Source: Virgibacillus proomii
GTDB lineage: Bacteria; Bacillota; Bacilli; Bacillales; Amphibacillaceae
DNA length: 32,907 nt
Assembly (NCBI RefSeq): GCF_018916875.1
Contig: NZ_JAHLNO010000022.1
Coordinates: 1-32,907 of the forward strand
Direction of reading: 5' to 3'
The notes below the pieces were generated by a model. That model made no database searches and was not told the DNA's origin. It saw only the letters and a list, made by a program, of their open reading frames with translations. Shown here one piece after another: positions 1-7,088 of this stretch; position 1 is the first letter of the stretch; the number at the start of each line of letters is the position of its first letter. Position numbers and translations under genes: made by a program.

Positions 1-517
1 AATAATACCAAATGGACAGTAACACCTTTTGGTCGGTATTGTCTTTTTAGCTCTTTTACCTGATCAAAATAAATCTGAATAATCATTCTCTTATTTTTGG
101 TTTTTATGCAACACTAGTGACACATCATATGTAGTTAAATCATATGTATCCTCTACAGGTGAACATGCATGTATTTTGCCTAATAACTCTCCACTCTCCT
201 GCTTCGTAAATTTCTTGATTCGTGCCCTGATATTTTCTCCCTTCAATAAATGGATATACTATATAGCAATCTTCACCTATTTTTTGCGGGTTATCCACCT
301 CCATTGCAACTGGTGTAACAACGAGAATACCGTTTCTTTTTAAATACTTGGTGTAGCTTACTATACCTTTTGCTCGTTCGAACGGCTTTTGTGTTTTTTT
401 AACAACGATAACCTCACCAGAATAATTCACCCGATAAACGGGCGAGTATGGATAAATACTTTCCAGTTTATTACGTACAGGTATACAAAAATGTTTCATA
501 ATTTCCAAGCTTTGCAT
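1..517 (-). pseudogene. Frameshifted phosphotransferase (APH/kinase-like) gene, running off the left edge
   Basis: The reading frame starts best at the ATG at 517, which has AGGGG four bases upstream; the ATG at 547 has no ribosome binding site. The N-terminal part resembles the N-lobe of the aminoglycoside phosphotransferase/small-molecule kinase superfamily: a VYRV strand, then VIVVKKTQKP with a candidate ATP-binding lysine, then a stretch ending VYPFIEGRKY. The frame breaks at 186-199, where a 7-nt unit (ACTCTCC on the plus strand) is duplicated in tandem. Removing one unit restores the continuation EAGELLGKIHACSPVE, which fits the family. A second break near 100 is followed by FDQVKELKRQY in another frame, so at least two lesions are present. 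The catalytic HxD and DxD motifs would lie beyond the window. The substrate is unknown. I am confident the gene is broken and fairly confident of the superfamily. Confidence 0.6.
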
Positions 518-586
518 ATTTCCCCTACTTTTCCTTTTAGGCTTCATGAAATTTACGATTCACTTAACCAATTTTAGTAGAATCTG

Positions 587-760
587 TCCCAAGTTGGCGA
601 TTCGCCCTCCCGACTTTGGCAGTTTCTGTTTCGAGTTTATGACTCACTCTCTCAACTTTGGCAGTTTCTGTTTCGAGTTTATGGCTCACTCTCTCAACTT
701 TGGCAGTTTCTGTTTCGAGTTTATGACTCGCTCTCCCGACTTAGCCCAGTTTCGCGTTTT
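587..760. repeat. 42-bp tandem repeat, about three full copies plus degenerate ends
   Basis: The block starting CTTTGGCAGTTTCTG recurs at 614, 656 and 698, an exact 42-bp period. A degraded fourth unit starts at 740 and a degraded one precedes 614. The full copies differ by only one or two bases. The period is a multiple of three, so a plus-strand frame (546-764) reads through as a 14-residue repeat (FGSFCFEFMTHSLN). That frame has no ribosome binding site and starts inside the neighbouring kinase relic, so I treat the block as non-coding. Confidence 0.85.
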
Positions 761-1172
761 TTGATTAAAGCACTTGTCGCTTCATTAATCGAATGATGCT
801 AATTTCCATATCTGAATCAGTCATTTTACAAGCAAATATTTAAATTTTTCTTCTAATGAGTGAATCTAAATATACTAAGCTCTTTTATTAGACTGTGCTA
901 ATGTTAACACTTTGACCAGTGCCTGTCTAACTGAGTTATGGACAGGTTGAATTAATTATTAGCTGGTACCACTAAAGTTTATTCCAAGTATTAGAATTCA
1001 TATTAAATATGAGTACTAATAGCTACAATTAACCGTTCATTTATTTTTTGTGTAAATCAATTACTTCATGATAGGAAAAACTTTTTCTTTTTGGATAAGT
1101 TAAAATAAATAAAGTTTTAGTATTGAAGTTAAGACGAACATAGTAACATTCTTTAATGCAATAAGGTGATCA
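761..1172. other. Gene-free spacer with small hairpins
   Basis: No supportable ORF lies in this AT-rich stretch. It contains a hairpin with arms CCTGTC (922-927) and GACAGG (941-946), and a TGGTACCA palindrome at 964-971. Read on the minus strand these faintly recall the end of a T-box leader, but no stem I or specifier region can be seen, so no riboswitch is called. Confidence 0.5.
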
Positions 1173-1198
1173 TTTAAGGGGTTTCTTCACCTCTTAAA
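1173..1198 (-). terminator. Possible terminator hairpin overlapping the acetyltransferase stop
   Basis: A nine-pair stem (TTTAAGGGG at 1173-1181 with CCTCTTAAA at 1190-1198, one G-T pair) overlaps the stop codon of the minus-strand acetyltransferase. The following bases on that strand are not T-rich, so it is weak as an intrinsic terminator. Confidence 0.35.
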
Positions 1199-1679
1199 GA
1201 TACAGCGCCATCCGGATCGTATTTAACTTATGTCCGGAAAAATCCTCTGTAAATTTCTCCACTATATTAAACCCTTTTCGCTTATAAAACCGCTTACCAA
1301 TTTCATTATCCTGTTCTACATTTAAATAAATTATGTTAACTTCTTTTAGGAAATCTAATCCAGCTTTTAACAGGGCTGTTCCTATACCCATCGCTTGATA
1401 ATCCGGTAGTAAGTAGATTGCATTTAACTCAGCAACTCCTTGTTCTGTCATTGGGGAATAATTTGCAAAGCCAACAACTTTCCCATCAAGTTCGGCAACA
1501 AACAGATGCGAAAACATTAACCTTTTCGCTAACATTTCTTTACTATATGCACGAGTCAAAAATTCTTCTTGAATGGACATAGGTATAATCCCCTGATACG
1601 TAGTATGCCAGCTTTTTCTTGCTACTTGTTGTACGGCCTCTATATCCTTCTCGGTCATCTGCCGGATTATATAATTCAT
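1194..1679 (-). CDS. GNAT-family N-acetyltransferase
   Basis: Predicted 161-residue GCN5-related N-acetyltransferase, which would move an acetyl group from acetyl-CoA to an unidentified amine. The fold signature is clear: an N-terminal IRQMTEKDIEAVQQVARKSW helix region, the beta-4/P-loop region AIYLLPDYQAMGIGTALL (acetyl-CoA pyrophosphate binding, residues about 83-100), and the C-terminal FYKRKGF motif. I chose the ATG at 1679 because GGAGAAAGGGA lies just upstream; the frame extends nine codons further to an ATG at 1706 with a poorer context. It is a single cytoplasmic domain of usual length. A GC-rich repeat-like element lies immediately upstream and no operon partner is evident. The substrate cannot be predicted. 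Confidence 0.88.
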   Translation of the reverse strand: MNYIIRQMTEKDIEAVQQVARKSWHTTYQGIIPMSIQEEFLTRAYSKEMLAKRLMFSHLFVAELDGKVVGFANYSPMTEQGVAELNAIYLLPDYQAMGIGTALLKAGLDFLKEVNIIYLNVEQDNEIGKRFYKRKGFNIVEKFTEDFSGHKLNTIRMALYL

Positions 1680-1687
1680 TACTATTT

Positions 1688-1820
1688 CCCTTTCTCCATG
1701 AATCATAGGAGGATCCCCCTCGAAATCGTTTTCCTCTCCTTCGTACGGGCAAGCCTCCTCGTCAAAATTCTAACGCTTGTCGGGCTGACCAAGGCCCTTC
1801 TAGCTTTTGTTCTTGGCTAG
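1688..1820 (-). repeat. GC-rich intergenic element, probably a dispersed Bacillaceae repeat
   Basis: This block is much richer in G+C than its flanks. On the minus strand it runs from about CTAGCCAAGAACAAAAGC through GGTCAGCCCGACAAGC and GACGAGGAGGCTTG to AACGATTTCGAGGGG, ending next to the acetyltransferase ribosome binding site. It has no coding support. From memory, similar GACGAGGAGGCTTG-containing blocks recur between genes in related genomes. No second full copy is visible in this window. Confidence 0.45.
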
Positions 1821-1917
1821 CATGTATTTTACTGCATACACTGTACTACTACTCAAAACTAGTCAATCTCGAACTACTCCGGTTTATTTATCTTCTATTT
1901 GAATGTGTACGAATAGC

Positions 1918-2289
1918 TTAATTTTCAATTCTATTTCGTTGTAAGGATGGAGGACAAAGATAATTGTATTCTTTAATTTTTTTGTTGATACGTTTCACTT
2001 TTTTCTTTCTCTCTTTACTTTCTGATCTAAATAACTCCTTCTTTAATGCATCAATTTCATTTGCCAGTTCAATCCACTTTGGAAGAATATGATTATCTTT
2101 CATCGTTTTATAAAGCTGCTTCTCTTCTGGATTCATGTAATCATTTCTTAGTTTCAATGGTTTTCCTTTTCCTGGTAAGTGATCGAAATGTCCCTCTTTT
2201 TCTGCTCTTTTTACTATCTCACTAATTGGATCAACATATTGAAGGCGTTCATCAATCTCATATTCATTTTTTGCATTCTTTTTCTCCAA
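1918..2289 (-). CDS. DUF1992 (DnaJ subfamily C member 28-like) domain protein
   Basis: Small, highly charged cytoplasmic protein of about 123 residues. It carries the DUF1992 signature: DPISEIVKRAEKEGHFDHLP, then GKGKPLKL, PEEKQLYKTMKDN and LPKWIELANEID. The C-terminus is a lysine/arginine-rich helix. DUF1992 is also found in eukaryotic DNAJC28, but there is no J domain here and the bacterial role is unknown. I start it at the TTG at 2289 because AGGAGGTG sits seven bases upstream. The frame also contains an ATG at 2337, but that would place this strong ribosome binding site inside the gene. The next gene upstream is the SIMPL protein, 111 bp away on the same strand. Confidence 0.82.
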   Translation of the reverse strand: MEKKNAKNEYEIDERLQYVDPISEIVKRAEKEGHFDHLPGKGKPLKLRNDYMNPEEKQLYKTMKDNHILPKWIELANEIDALKKELFRSESKERKKKVKRINKKIKEYNYLCPPSLQRNRIEN

Positions 2290-2400
2290 CCTTTCACCTC
2301 CTCGTATATTTTTATTCTTTTGTTTACAATTCGACAAATAGTTTTCTTTACCTTCCCATTTCGCAAAATATTTAAAATCGTACCTGTCATTATTTGAAAC

Positions 2401-3066
2401 TTAGTAACTGTATACCAACTCAACTGCTGCTTCTATTTCAATTTGTCCTGGCTGAATAGGTGTTGCAAATCCTTCTGTAGTTGCAGATGCTGTTTTATAG
2501 ATAGCTGGCGGGTTAATGGTTCGTTCAACAATACGAATTGGCATTGGGGATAATGGAAGCTTCAATGTCTTAGCAATTGTATAAGATTTACGCTTAGCAT
2601 CTAGTAAAGCGGACTGAAGCGCATTTTCATAAAATATATCTGTTTGATCTGTTGTAAAACGAATATCGGTTATACGATTTACTCCCTGGCTAACAACAGT
2701 ATCAATAACAATACCGACCTGATCGATATGGGTTAACCTAACTTGCAACATATGCATAACTTGATACCTTTGATTAAACTGCTTACCATTTTGATAATCA
2801 TACTTTGGATTAATTATAAAGGCTGAGGTTTGAATATCTTTATTGGGGATGCCTAAATTCACTAAAGTTTGAAGCACCTTATTCATCTTTTCTGTATTTT
2901 CCTGTTGTGCTTTGTGAAGGGATTTATTTTCTGTTACTACTCCTAATTGGACAATGGCGACATTAGGCTTTACAGCTATCTTTCCATTTCCATACACTTT
3001 CATCGTTCTGGTATCCGGCAAACTAACGGAAGTAGGCGGTTGGTAATCTGATTGCATATATGACAT
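2401..3066 (-). CDS. SIMPL domain (DUF541) protein
   Basis: Protein of 221 residues almost wholly covered by a SIMPL/DUF541 domain: MKVYGNGKIAVKPNVAIVQLGV opens the first repeat, followed by a helix with NKVLQTL, a DIQTSAFIINPKYDY strand, and the second half RITDIRFTTDQ...ALLDAKRKSYTIAKTL. Members are usually periplasmic or cell-surface. Here no convincing signal peptide is visible from the chosen start, which is unusual and may mean a cytoplasmic or spore-associated form. The ATG at 3066 is chosen because AGAGGAGTG lies upstream; the frame extends to 3138 but that segment is unlike the family. Molecular function is unknown for the family. Confidence 0.83.
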   Translation of the reverse strand: MSYMQSDYQPPTSVSLPDTRTMKVYGNGKIAVKPNVAIVQLGVVTENKSLHKAQQENTEKMNKVLQTLVNLGIPNKDIQTSAFIINPKYDYQNGKQFNQRYQVMHMLQVRLTHIDQVGIVIDTVVSQGVNRITDIRFTTDQTDIFYENALQSALLDAKRKSYTIAKTLKLPLSPMPIRIVERTINPPAIYKTASATTEGFATPIQPGQIEIEAAVELVYSY

Positions 3067-3342
3067 AGGTACATCACTCCTCTTTAGAGTGTATGCACGA
3101 TGGCACATAATGATTAAATTAATAAGGAAAGCTAGCACTTTCCTAGTGAACCCTTTCAGAACTACAGCTAAGCTGTTTTAACTTTAGCGGAATTTATCTT
3201 GCTAATAATTTCAATTTCTTTATTTTGATTACTAAAAACAATTTAGGCTCACTTCCTTATCAAGTTTAGCATTGGAACTTCCGCTACCGAACTCCTTCAT
3301 ACAGTAAATTTCGGCATTTACTCATAAATATTAAGCTCCCAC

Positions 3343-3897
3343 CTATAACCAGTAATCGGGATCCGACATTCTTATTTCTTCCACGACATCATCTAAATCT
3401 GAGGGTGTAATGATATAAATATCGCTTTCATTCATCATTTGTTTGGCAGTTTCATAAAAAAAACGTGTACTACCGGGGTATTCTTGATCCATTAATAATA
3501 AACACGCATCACTTTTATCAGTTATCCACATATTTTTTGCTTTAAATTGATAGGCTCCTCTATATTCACCTTGATAGATTGGTTTGTAAAAATCTGCGGT
3601 AGCTATAATTGCTTGATATTTCTCCTGAAGTTGCTCCGGCCAGCGACTATCCTGATTCTCAAACGGTGGAAAAACCCCTAATTTAACTTTGTATGTCTCT
3701 TGTAATTCAAATACTACTTCAGCAGCCCACAATTCAACTCCCATCTGTCCTGAAATCAGTACCCATTCTACTCCTGCTTCAATTAATGGGATAAGTCTTT
3801 TTTCAAGAGCAGCTTTTATATATGTAATCCGTTCATCCTCTTCATTGAAAATATTGATCTCCATCGGTTTATAGCCTGTTACAGTTAATATTTTCAT
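3343..3897 (-). CDS. ypsA: YpsA, SLOG/DUF1273 family
   Basis: 184-residue homologue of B. subtilis YpsA. It starts MKILTVTGYKPMEINIF and holds the diagnostic WVLISGQMGVELWAAE (residues about 45-60), the predicted nucleotide-sugar or dinucleotide-binding loop of the SLOG fold. YpsA is known from B. subtilis and Staphylococcus aureus as a cell-division-associated protein. AAGGAG precedes the ATG with good spacing. In B. subtilis the order is cotD-ypsA-gpsB; cotD is conserved here directly upstream, but no gpsB-like gene follows in the 276 bp before the SIMPL gene. No residues are obviously missing. Confidence 0.92.
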   Translation of the reverse strand: MKILTVTGYKPMEINIFNEEDERITYIKAALEKRLIPLIEAGVEWVLISGQMGVELWAAEVVFELQETYKVKLGVFPPFENQDSRWPEQLQEKYQAIIATADFYKPIYQGEYRGAYQFKAKNMWITDKSDACLLLMDQEYPGSTRFFYETAKQMMNESDIYIITPSDLDDVVEEIRMSDPDYWL

Positions 3898-3994
3898 GTT
3901 AGTTCTCCTTTTCTAGACCTTCATTTACGTTTATAGAATACAACCGTTTCCTTGAACATTAAAGTAACAATACAGCTTCCTTCATGATAAATAA

Positions 3995-4021
3995 GAAGCT
4001 GACATATCATATGCCAGCTTC
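3995..4021 (-). terminator. Terminator hairpin after cotD
   Basis: An 11-pair stem (GAAGCTGACAT at 3995-4005 with ATGCCAGCTTC at 4011-4021, one G-T pair) begins eight bases after the cotD stop. On the minus strand it is followed by TTATTTATC, a modest T-rich tail. Confidence 0.6.
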
Positions 4022-4028
4022 AAGTTTA

Positions 4029-4379
4029 TCACCATTTATGTGGATGTTTACAATGTTTTGGCTTGTGACAATCGTTTCCCATTCCTGGTGCCATCGCTCC
4101 CGCTACCTGTCCTGGGCCATATCCTGGCGCCATTGCCCCTCCTACTTGTGGAGGAACATTGTAAGAACCTCCATACACGTCTACACAGCTGTGCGTATTT
4201 TGCACAGATGTCGAATGTGGAAATACATGCTTATTTATCGTAGTATGATGATTGTGAACGGTTGTGTGAGATGGATGAATATGCTCTACTACATCTTCGC
4301 TACATTGTTTAACACATTTATATTTTGTAGGATGAACAACTTTCGGTGGATAACCACAATGTCCATAATGATGTCTCAT
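4029..4379 (-). CDS. cotD: CotD-like inner spore coat protein
   Basis: 116-residue protein rich in His, Cys, Pro and Gly. The core is KVVHPTKYKCVKQCSEDVVE followed by a His run with HIHPSHTTVHNHHTTINKH and FPHSTSVQNTHSCVDVYGG, the pattern of the CotD coat family. The C-terminal half carries a GAMAPGYGPGQVAGAMAPGMG repeat and a KPKHCKHPHKW tail. The protein would be laid down in the inner coat during sporulation and cross-linked or metal-binding through Cys/His. The ATG at 4379 has AGGAAAGGGG upstream; the ATG ten codons earlier has none. A sigma-K-like -10 lies 34 bp upstream. It neighbours ypsA as in B. subtilis. Confidence 0.88.
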   Translation of the reverse strand: MRHHYGHCGYPPKVVHPTKYKCVKQCSEDVVEHIHPSHTTVHNHHTTINKHVFPHSTSVQNTHSCVDVYGGSYNVPPQVGGAMAPGYGPGQVAGAMAPGMGNDCHKPKHCKHPHKW

Positions 4380-4412
4380 AAAAATTCCCCTTTCCTGTGA
4401 TTGGTACACTAA

Positions 4413-4440
4413 TAACCTATGGCAAGTAACTAATTTTTGT
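4413..4440 (-). promoter_or_regulatory. Candidate sigma-K promoter of cotD
   Basis: On the minus strand CATAGGTTA (complement of 4413-4421) is an exact match to the sigma-K -10 pattern CATAnnnTA. An AC pair at 4439-4440 lies about 17 bp upstream as a -35 candidate. The -10 sits some 34 bp before the cotD ATG. B. subtilis cotD is transcribed by sigma-K, which supports the call. Confidence 0.5.
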
Positions 4441-4700
4441 ATATGGCAATCACCTATGAAACGGGAAAATTCTTTTTTTCTGTCTCTTTCTACTTTATCA
4501 TTTGTAAAAGAAACAAGAGCATTATCATCTTGAAATGTTGTACCACAGTTTTTTTAGACGTTAAAACACTGCCGTTAGAAGCTCCAGCCCATATACTTTT
4601 CCAGTTACATTCATATATGTTTTCCACGGTAATTCAACTTCTATACAAAATTTTATAACCTAGCTAATAAACAAAACAAGCACGAAAATTGTTCATCTCC

Positions 4701-5234
4701 TTAGCCAATGATTCCTGTTTGCTTCCCATAAAGAAGTAACTGCTCAAATGGATCTCCTTCTAAACGTAATAGCTTACAAAAACAAGCCTCTGTATTCATT
4801 CCTTCCTGCTTTAAGCGGATAACTTCTCTCTTAAATGTCGGATTTTGTTTTAATATATGGTCTTCAATCACCATACGGAGATATGCATTCTGTTGATCAA
4901 CGGCCTGTTTTTGTCCAAACAGTTCAAACATAAATGTATGAAACTGAAAATTTGCTTTTATTACTTCTTGATCTCTTATTCTCTTTCTTTTTATGCTGAA
5001 ATCTGAAAATCCGCTGTAAAAACGTCTTATATCTGATTCTAACCTATCTAAATGAAACGCTTGTAAAATAATATCTAAGTCGGAATACTCTACAAAGATA
5101 GCTAGTGGATAGGTACCACATAAAACGGGGTGATAATGTTGTAAATCGTTTAAAATATTTAACTGAAGAATTGTTTTATATGCTTCTTGCTGTCTAGTGT
5201 CTCCTGTTCGTAAACGTTCAATAGAATGAATCAT
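4701..5234 (-). CDS. DUF4269 protein (nucleotidyltransferase-like)
   Basis: 177-residue cytoplasmic protein with the DUF4269 signature LCGTYPLAIFVEYSDLDIIL (about residues 38-57). This resembles the GS...DxD strand-turn of polymerase-beta-type nucleotidyltransferases, the SDLDI aspartates being the putative metal ligands. The rest includes FQFHTFMFELFG and a C-terminal helical part with FCKLLRLEGDPFEQLL. Family function is unproven. Its ATG overlaps the end of the upstream acetyltransferase by 17 bp, so the two are very probably translated together. The neighbours suggest a small mscL-GNAT-DUF4269 operon. Confidence 0.8.
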   Translation of the reverse strand: MIHSIERLRTGDTRQQEAYKTILQLNILNDLQHYHPVLCGTYPLAIFVEYSDLDIILQAFHLDRLESDIRRFYSGFSDFSIKRKRIRDQEVIKANFQFHTFMFELFGQKQAVDQQNAYLRMVIEDHILKQNPTFKREVIRLKQEGMNTEACFCKLLRLEGDPFEQLLLYGKQTGIIG

Positions 5235-5823
5235 TTTCTATCACCTTCTTGATAAAGCCTGTACATCTATGTACACGTTGAAATGCTGAGCGAATCATCT
5301 CTTCATTCTCTCCAGTGTAATGAGCCCATGCCTGAACAGGCTGAAGATCTGGCAGTTTACTTGCTAAATTCATAACTTCTTGATTGCCCCCAAGAAAGAC
5401 GTGTAAATAAGAATGAATAGGGGTAAAACCATTTCTTTTATACCAATTCAATACCCAAGGATCATCTCTGGTCCATACCTCCAAATAAGCTAAACCTTTT
5501 TCCAAAGCAATTGTCTCTACTTTTTTTAATAATTGCCAAGCAATTCCTTGCCGTTGATAATCGGGATGAACAGCAAGATGCCAAATCATTCCGCCACACT
5601 TATTATTATTTCCGGTACAGACCGAATTTGGCTCTGATTCATATTCAACATCAATTAAACCAATTATTCTATCATCTTTTATAGCCACCAACTCAATAGC
5701 AGGATTATCATACTGCTCTTTTTTTCGAAAAACATTGTCATAGTAAGCAGTGTCTAAAAATGCTAAAACTCGGCACTCCAGCCAACTTTTTTCATAAACA
5801 GATGTGTACGTTTTTATTTTCAT
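5218..5823 (-). CDS. GNAT-family N-acetyltransferase
   Basis: 201-residue acetyltransferase. Its GNAT core is near residues 75-130: MIWHLAVHPDYQRQGIAWQL gives the acetyl-CoA-binding Q/RxxGxA/G motif, followed by LEVWTRDDPWVLNWYKRNGF. About 70 C-terminal residues extend beyond the core and may shape the acceptor pocket; the acceptor is unknown. The ATG at 5823 is preceded by AAAGGGG; an ATG at 5841 in the same frame has no ribosome binding site. It starts 24 bp after mscL and overlaps the DUF4269 gene, consistent with one transcript. Confidence 0.86.
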   Translation of the reverse strand: MKIKTYTSVYEKSWLECRVLAFLDTAYYDNVFRKKEQYDNPAIELVAIKDDRIIGLIDVEYESEPNSVCTGNNNKCGGMIWHLAVHPDYQRQGIAWQLLKKVETIALEKGLAYLEVWTRDDPWVLNWYKRNGFTPIHSYLHVFLGGNQEVMNLASKLPDLQPVQAWAHYTGENEEMIRSAFQRVHRCTGFIKKVIENDSFY

Positions 5824-5847
5824 ACGTTTCCCCTTTGTCATTCGTTC

Positions 5848-6237
5848 TTAATTTGCTTGATTCTGCTCTTTTAGCAAATCTCTGATTTCTCTGAGCAATT
5901 CCTCTTGTGGATTCACCTCTCGCTCTTGTTCTACAGTTTCTTCCCTTTTCTCCCGTTTAAACTTCATTAGTAAACGAATAAATAAGAAAATAGACCCGGA
6001 AATAATAAAGAAATCAATAATCGACTGAATAAACCGTCCATAATTTATCTCGGCTTCCCCAACGTTATGAGACAAATGACTAAAATCAATCCCATTCATT
6101 AGAATTCCCATGAGCGGTGTAATTATATTTTCAACTAGCGATGTAACAATCGCACTAAAAGCTGTACCAATTACTACTGCAACAGCTAAGTCAACTACAT
6201 TTCCTTTAAACACAAATTCTTTAAAGTCTTTCCACAT
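5848..6237 (-). CDS. mscL: Large-conductance mechanosensitive channel MscL
   Basis: 129-residue MscL, the pore that opens under membrane tension to release solutes on osmotic downshock. The N-terminal MWKDFKEFVFKGNVVDLAVA and VVIGTAFSAIVTSLVENIIT give the amphipathic helix and TM1 (about residues 17-43). TM2 is INYGRFIQSIIDFFIISGSI and onward, followed by a charged cytoplasmic helix (EREVNPQEELLREIRDLLKE). The start at 6237 has AAGGGG upstream; earlier in-frame codons are not family-like. It leads a likely operon with the next two genes. Confidence 0.96.
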   Translation of the reverse strand: MWKDFKEFVFKGNVVDLAVAVVIGTAFSAIVTSLVENIITPLMGILMNGIDFSHLSHNVGEAEINYGRFIQSIIDFFIISGSIFLFIRLLMKFKREKREETVEQEREVNPQEELLREIRDLLKEQNQAN

Positions 6238-6717
6238 ACAAAGCAACCCCTTATCAAAATGGTATATATTAAATAATAACAAACTCACATTAACATATAT
6301 GTGTAAAAAGAAGATAACATAAAACTTATTTAAGGGGTGTTTTTCTTCTTGATTGGTGGTAAAACCATTATCATTTAGTAGCGATTTTCTTTTGCAAAGT
6401 CGTCAGTAATAAAAAAACGGTTGAAATAAGAGAAATACGGATCCTTACATACAGGGGGAATTTTTACAGAAACACCTTCTACACTAATTTGTCTTTATGA
6501 TGAAATTCCCTGTCATTTTTATCTTTTGAACTTCCTCTTAACATCTATTTAAAAACAATAACTAAATACCTGTGAAAAATTTACCTGTCTGGTTTATAAA
6601 AAGATCACTTGCATTAACAAAGATATACCTCTAAAAGCAAATTCTCCCATATCCATACAATACGGGAGAATTTATGAAGACTTGTTCCACTGCAATTTTC
6701 AGTTATTAGCCTTTTGT
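6238..6717. other. Gene-free spacer between mscL and sspP
   Basis: About 480 bp without a supportable ORF on either strand. The only structure noted is a hairpin with arms ATTCTCCC (6641-6648) and GGGAGAAT (6664-6671). It lies about 50 bp after the sspP stop and could terminate sspP, although the T-rich tail is poor. Confidence 0.5.
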
Positions 6718-6867
6718 CTAAAGCCCATGATGTGGATTATACTTTTGCTTAGCATGATTGGCTGTTTTTACTTTTTTAGAACCACTTAACGGTTCACCAT
6801 ATGGTTGTTTAGGGCTTTCTGGCAAGTTCGGATGCTCCTGCTGCTTAGGTCCTTTCGGTTTACCCAA
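6718..6867 (-). CDS. sspP: Small acid-soluble spore protein P (TTG start)
   Basis: A 49-residue gene missed by ATG-based ORF finding because it begins with TTG at 6867, behind a strong AGGAGGGA. The product starts MGKPKGPKQQEHPNLPESPK and carries the SspP signature GEPLSGSKKVKTANHAKQKY before ending NPHHGL. SspP is a minor SASP of the spore core, made late in the forespore. The protein is very basic and hydrophilic, as expected. It is monocistronic, lying between mscL and ppaC on the minus strand. The family match is based on remembered B. subtilis SspP (EPLSGSKKVK). Confidence 0.85.
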   Translation of the reverse strand: MGKPKGPKQQEHPNLPESPKQPYGEPLSGSKKVKTANHAKQKYNPHHGL

Positions 6868-7050
6868 AAAAATCCCTCCTATCATGCATTTGTATCAGTT
6901 TTTGTAATTACTACCCTATTTATTCGTTCTATAGCATGTAAAAATTGACGAACATAGCTTTGATCAAGAGCATTCTTTTTTAGAAGGGAATTAATTTGGC
7001 AAGTAAACAAGTGACACACTTTTTAATAAGTTTATACGGTTGTATAAAAA

Positions 7051-7084
7051 AATCCAGATAAAGGGCTCTACCCTTATCTGGATT
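7051..7084 (-). terminator. Terminator of ppaC
   Basis: A long stem (AATCCAGATAA at 7051-7061 plus GGG at 7063-7065, pairing with CCCTTATCTGGATT at 7071-7084, one bulged A) lies just after the ppaC stop. On the minus strand a run of T follows. This is a classic intrinsic terminator. Confidence 0.88.
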
Positions 7085-7088
7085 TTTC

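Noticed and set aside
587..760. CRISPR array
   Set aside because: The units are contiguous with no unique spacers, and there are no cas genes.
546..764. 72-codon plus-strand ORF through the 42-bp repeats
   Set aside because: It has no ribosome binding site, starts inside the opposite-strand kinase relic, and its repetitive composition follows directly from the DNA period.
922..971. T-box-like TGGTACC followed by a hairpin on the minus strand
   Set aside because: No stem I, specifier loop or T-rich terminator can be seen, and the gene downstream on that strand is a distant kinase relic, not an aminoacyl-tRNA synthetase or amino-acid gene.
4437..4658. 73-codon plus-strand ORF after cotD
   Set aside because: It has no ribosome binding site and no family-like segments, and it overlaps the cotD promoter region on the other strand.
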